In this document: piece after piece, positions 61,572-64,000 of the stretch | Position numbering within the stretch: position 1 is the first letter of the stretch | How the letters are laid out: the number at the start of each line of letters is the position of its first letter | NCBI GenBank assembly: GCA_016234535.1 | Contig: JACRBH010000025.1 | Coordinates: forward strand, 1 to 64,000 | Source of the DNA: Chloroflexota bacterium | GTDB taxonomy: Bacteria > Chloroflexota > Anaerolineae > Anaerolineales > Villigracilaceae | DNA length: 64,000 nucleotides | Reading direction: 5' to 3' | Program-made: the position numbers and the translations under genes | The notes under the pieces: generated by a model | Databases searched by the model: none | What the model was told of the DNA's origin: nothing | What the model saw: the letters and a program-made list of their open reading frames with translations, nothing else

Positions 61572-62990
61572 ATGAAAAAACTTTTTGGGATTTCGCGACT
61601 CCAGGCATTTTCCTTTGCTTTGATTTTGATTCTCTTAACTGGATGTTTCTCTCCCGCGACACAACCGCCTCACGCTTCGCGTCCGCCCGCGCCTGATTCT
61701 GTTTCGACGGATTCATCCTCCCCGAAAATTATCCCGTTCTTCACCACCGAAAGCGACCCCGACCAACTCGCTGTACTACAGTCCCTCATTAGTGAATATC
61801 AGAATCTCAACCCAGGCATCGAAGTCGACATCGTCATCGCATCACCCGCATCTCGCGGCACGCGGCTTCTCACGTCCCTTGCCTCAGGCGCAGACCTCGG
61901 CATCTTTGAAATCGAACCCGCCCTCATGTCCCAATGGGCAGACGCGGGCTATCTGCTTCCGCTCGATGACGTGGTCACAAACATCGGAGCAAATGATTTT
62001 GTGGAAGGCAGTCTCTTCCGTCAAAATGAAATAACCTATGCCGTGCCGTATGCGGTCAGTGTGTACGGATTGTGGGTTCGCAAGGATTTATTTGAGCAGG
62101 CGGGACTCCCACTTCCCACAACCTACGATCAGGTATTGAACTCAGCAAAAGTCCTGACGAACAATCAAACCTATGGCATAGCTCTGCCCGCTGGACAGAA
62201 CATCGCCACAGTCAATTACTTCTCCACCTTCCTCTGGCAGAATGGCGGGGATTATTTCACCTGCGATGGGGGAGTCGCGTTCGGCGAATCGCACGCCCTC
62301 GAAGCCGTCCGCCGCTGGCAGGCGCTGACGCAATATGCGCCACCAGGCTTCACCACCTGGGGCTTCCCCGAACAAATAGATGCCTTCGTCAATGGTCGCG
62401 TTGCAATGGCAATGTACGCAGGTCGCCTCGGCGTGCAGCTTGAAGAAACGCATCCCGAACTGGCGGATAAAGTCACTGTCATCTTCCCGCCCTGGGGCGA
62501 ACAAAAAGTGACTCTCGGCGTATGGAGTCGCTTTGCGATTGCATCTGGCACAAAGAATCAAGCCGAAGCCAAAGCCTTTCTGCAATGGCTGGTCAGCGGC
62601 GATAGATTATTGCGCTACGATAACGTCCTGCCTGGGCACATGATTCCCCCGTTGAATTCCGTCCGCGAAGAAACGCTGATCAATCCTTCGGCATACACAC
62701 AAACCCATGCGGACTGGATTCAATCCTTTTACGATTGGTCTGCCTTCACCAATCATCCTGCCATGAACATGGGATCTGTCAGTGAGGGAAAATTCAAACG
62801 CTCCGACATCGCTCCACCCTGGGCATGGGAAGTCTTTGGCACACCAGGCATCGTGGATACCATGCTTCAAAACGTGGCAAATGGGAACGACCCCGAACAA
62901 GCCTGGCGGGAAGCCGTGAATAAAATGGAGCAGGCAGTCAATGCGTGGAAGTCCATGCATCCGCAGTGGGAATCGGCGGGTTGTAAATAA
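61572..62990 (+). CDS. Extracellular solute-binding lipoprotein, family 1 (sugar type)
   Basis: 472 residues. Lipobox LLTGC, linker, then a type-1 binding fold: LQSLISEYQNLNPGIEVDIV (about 66-85), GVYGLWVRKDLFEQAGLPLP-like hinge, and PWGEQKVTLGVWSRFAIASG. This is the MalE-like carbohydrate class, different from 55920. No matching sugar permease follows; a terminator closes the unit. It may use a distant permease, serve as a sensor, or remain from the lost sucrose transporter. The start lies four bases after the prpD stop. Confidence 0.85.
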   Translation: MKKLFGISRLQAFSFALILILLTGCFSPATQPPHASRPPAPDSVSTDSSSPKIIPFFTTESDPDQLAVLQSLISEYQNLNPGIEVDIVIASPASRGTRLLTSLASGADLGIFEIEPALMSQWADAGYLLPLDDVVTNIGANDFVEGSLFRQNEITYAVPYAVSVYGLWVRKDLFEQAGLPLPTTYDQVLNSAKVLTNNQTYGIALPAGQNIATVNYFSTFLWQNGGDYFTCDGGVAFGESHALEAVRRWQALTQYAPPGFTTWGFPEQIDAFVNGRVAMAMYAGRLGVQLEETHPELADKVTVIFPPWGEQKVTLGVWSRFAIASGTKNQAEAKAFLQWLVSGDRLLRYDNVLPGHMIPPLNSVREETLINPSAYTQTHADWIQSFYDWSAFTNHPAMNMGSVSEGKFKRSDIAPPWAWEVFGTPGIVDTMLQNVANGNDPEQAWREAVNKMEQAVNAWKSMHPQWESAGCK

Positions 62991-63035
62991 TATTTCTTGC
63001 TGAGATCAAATCAACGCTTGTTTTATTTCACAACA

Positions 63036-63068
63036 AAAACTGGACAGGCATCTTACCTGTCCAGTTTT
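63036..63068. terminator. Bidirectional terminator
   Basis: AAAACTGGACAGG (63036-63048) pairs exactly with CCTGTCCAGTTTT (63056-63068). The A-run before and T-run after make it work on both strands, between the convergent binding-protein and kinase genes. Confidence 0.85.
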
Positions 63069-63184
63069 ACAACATAAATTTTCGTTTTCAGTTATGCCGC
63101 CTGCATTCCTCTGCGAAATTTATACCCGTATAACAGACACAAGCCGCATTAGGCAAATCCTTTGGGAACTTTGAAGTCAAAAAA

Positions 63185-64000
63185 TCAATGTATCATGATG
63201 CTCATGGCATGAAAACGCAAAATCACAGTACTCCCCCTGCCTACTTCGGTTTCCAAGATGATCTCACCGTCCTGTGCTTCAATAAGTGTCTTTGCGATTG
63301 GTAATCCAAGTCCAAAGCCTGGGATGGTGGATGTATCATCACCGCGATAGAAACGGTCAAAGACGCGTTCAAGTTTGTCTGCGGGAATTCCTTCGCCAAA
63401 ATCCTGCACGCGGATTTCAACCTGTGCGCCTTGCAATCTTGCCGTCACATTGATATCTCCCGTCGAATGCTTCAAGGCATTATCCAACAATATCAATGCC
63501 ACCTGCTTGAAGGCGTCGCGGTCTCCCAAAATGGTAAGGTCAGAGGGAACATCGAGATTGATCTGACGCTGCGAGTCAAGTTGATGTGCCTGACGACTGG
63601 TTTCTTCCAACACGATGGAAACATCCAACGGCTCTTTTGCCAAACTGCGGCCTGTATCTGCGCGAGCAAGCAGGAGCAACTCGTTGACGAGTCGAATGAG
63701 GCGGTCACTTTCATCCACCATGTCGTTGACGATGTCGACCTTTTCTTCGAGCGGCAGGTCGCGGCGCATGAGTCCCAGGTTTCCACGCAGGGTGGTGAGT
63801 GGTGTACGCAATTCGTGAGAGACATCTGCTACGAAGTTCCGCTGCATTTCGAGGGAATGTTCCACTTTCTGGAAAGCATCCTGCAAACGGGACAACATGG
63901 AATTAAATGTATTTGCCAGTTGCCCCACTTCATCCTGCGGACCTGTGTAATTGACACGGCGCGTGAAATCGCGCTCATCGCCAATGGTCTGCGCGGTTTG
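63185..64000 (-). CDS. HisKA-type sensor histidine kinase (5' end beyond the window)
   Basis: The last 272 residues. End of a HAMP domain (about 1-55), HisKA with the phospho-acceptor in FVADVSHELRTPLTTLRGNL, and a HATPase with LLDNALKHS, VQDFGEGIP, VFDRFYRGD and GFGLGLPIAKTL. A classical membrane-bound kinase of the OmpR-partner type. The sensor, membrane segments and any regulator gene lie past the right edge. The hydrophobic C-terminal codons (HAMSIMIH) end within 120 bases of the convergent terminator. Confidence 0.93.
   Translation of the reverse strand, partial: QTAQTIGDERDFTRRVNYTGPQDEVGQLANTFNSMLSRLQDAFQKVEHSLEMQRNFVADVSHELRTPLTTLRGNLGLMRRDLPLEEKVDIVNDMVDESDRLIRLVNELLLLARADTGRSLAKEPLDVSIVLEETSRQAHQLDSQRQINLDVPSDLTILGDRDAFKQVALILLDNALKHSTGDINVTARLQGAQVEIRVQDFGEGIPADKLERVFDRFYRGDDTSTIPGFGLGLPIAKTLIEAQDGEIILETEVGRGSTVILRFHAMSIMIH

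Noticed and set aside
60902..61573. 223-codon minus-strand frame opposite prpD
   Set aside because: Gly/Val/Phe-rich shadow of a strongly conserved gene.

Overview
The window looks like a chromosomal stretch of a Chloroflexota bacterium, most likely class Anaerolineae. This is inferred from content, not from a marker gene. The evidence is two very large MalT-like LuxR regulators plus a third fused to a BTAD domain, several NarX/NarL-type two-component pairs, a DUF5317 membrane protein, and lipoproteins with Thr/Pro-rich linkers after the lipobox. Dispersed intergenic repeats of the ACCACAGAGG and CCCTCACCC types also fit. I saw no rRNA, tRNA, CRISPR array, transposase or prophage genes.

Layout. 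(1) 1-5.8 kb, minus strand: a purine-type operon with an NCS2 permease and the FAD, 2Fe-2S and molybdenum subunits of a xanthine dehydrogenase family enzyme; the last is cut by the left edge. (2) 5.9-11.8 kb, minus strand: a tight five-gene operon of a giant ATPase/BTAD regulator, a 47-residue membrane peptide, DUF5317, a small protein resembling NHLP/Os1348 leader proteins, and a GAF-HD-GYP protein. This is my best candidate for an undescribed system. (3) 12.1-17.8 kb: a NarL regulator, its kinase, a second kinase-like protein without an ATPase domain, a REC-only regulator, an acyltransferase and a methyltransferase. (4) 18.1-21.7 kb: an adaptor remnant, then an arsenic cluster (ArsR, DUF318/ArsP-type permease, mini-thioredoxin, Acr3). 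(5) 21.9-25 kb: an orphan Rhs tail and crtB-crtI carotenoid genes.

(6) 25.6-49 kb: an accessory region with two MalT-like regulators, each followed by a gene for the same uncharacterised ~80-residue domain. Behind the first lie lipoproteins, an amidohydrolase, five GNAT acetyltransferases, a CPBP protease and membrane proteins. Behind the second lie zinc-independent alcohol dehydrogenases interleaved with small DUF6326/DUF4395-like membrane proteins. An AT-rich acetyltransferase and a hydrolase appear to have been inserted here, next to a duplicated dehydrogenase start. (7) 49-51 kb, minus strand: a decaying sucrose operon with an intact GH32 enzyme, a broken fructokinase and the tail of a sugar permease. 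(8) 51.1-53.6 kb: a histidine kinase/NarL pair. (9) 53.7-63 kb: a divergent catabolic locus with a D-2-hydroxyacid dehydrogenase, a PrpB-like lyase, a complete ferric/organic-acid type ABC importer, PrpD and an orphan sugar-type binding protein. (10) 63.2 kb to the end: a HisKA histidine kinase cut by the right edge.

Three themes recur. Several genes appear to be transcribed from a -10 box placed 4-7 bases before the ATG (leaderless mRNAs). Operon ends often carry long, nearly perfect stem-loops. Intergenic repeats have in places entered reading frames (PrpD, the 39-42 kb regulator).
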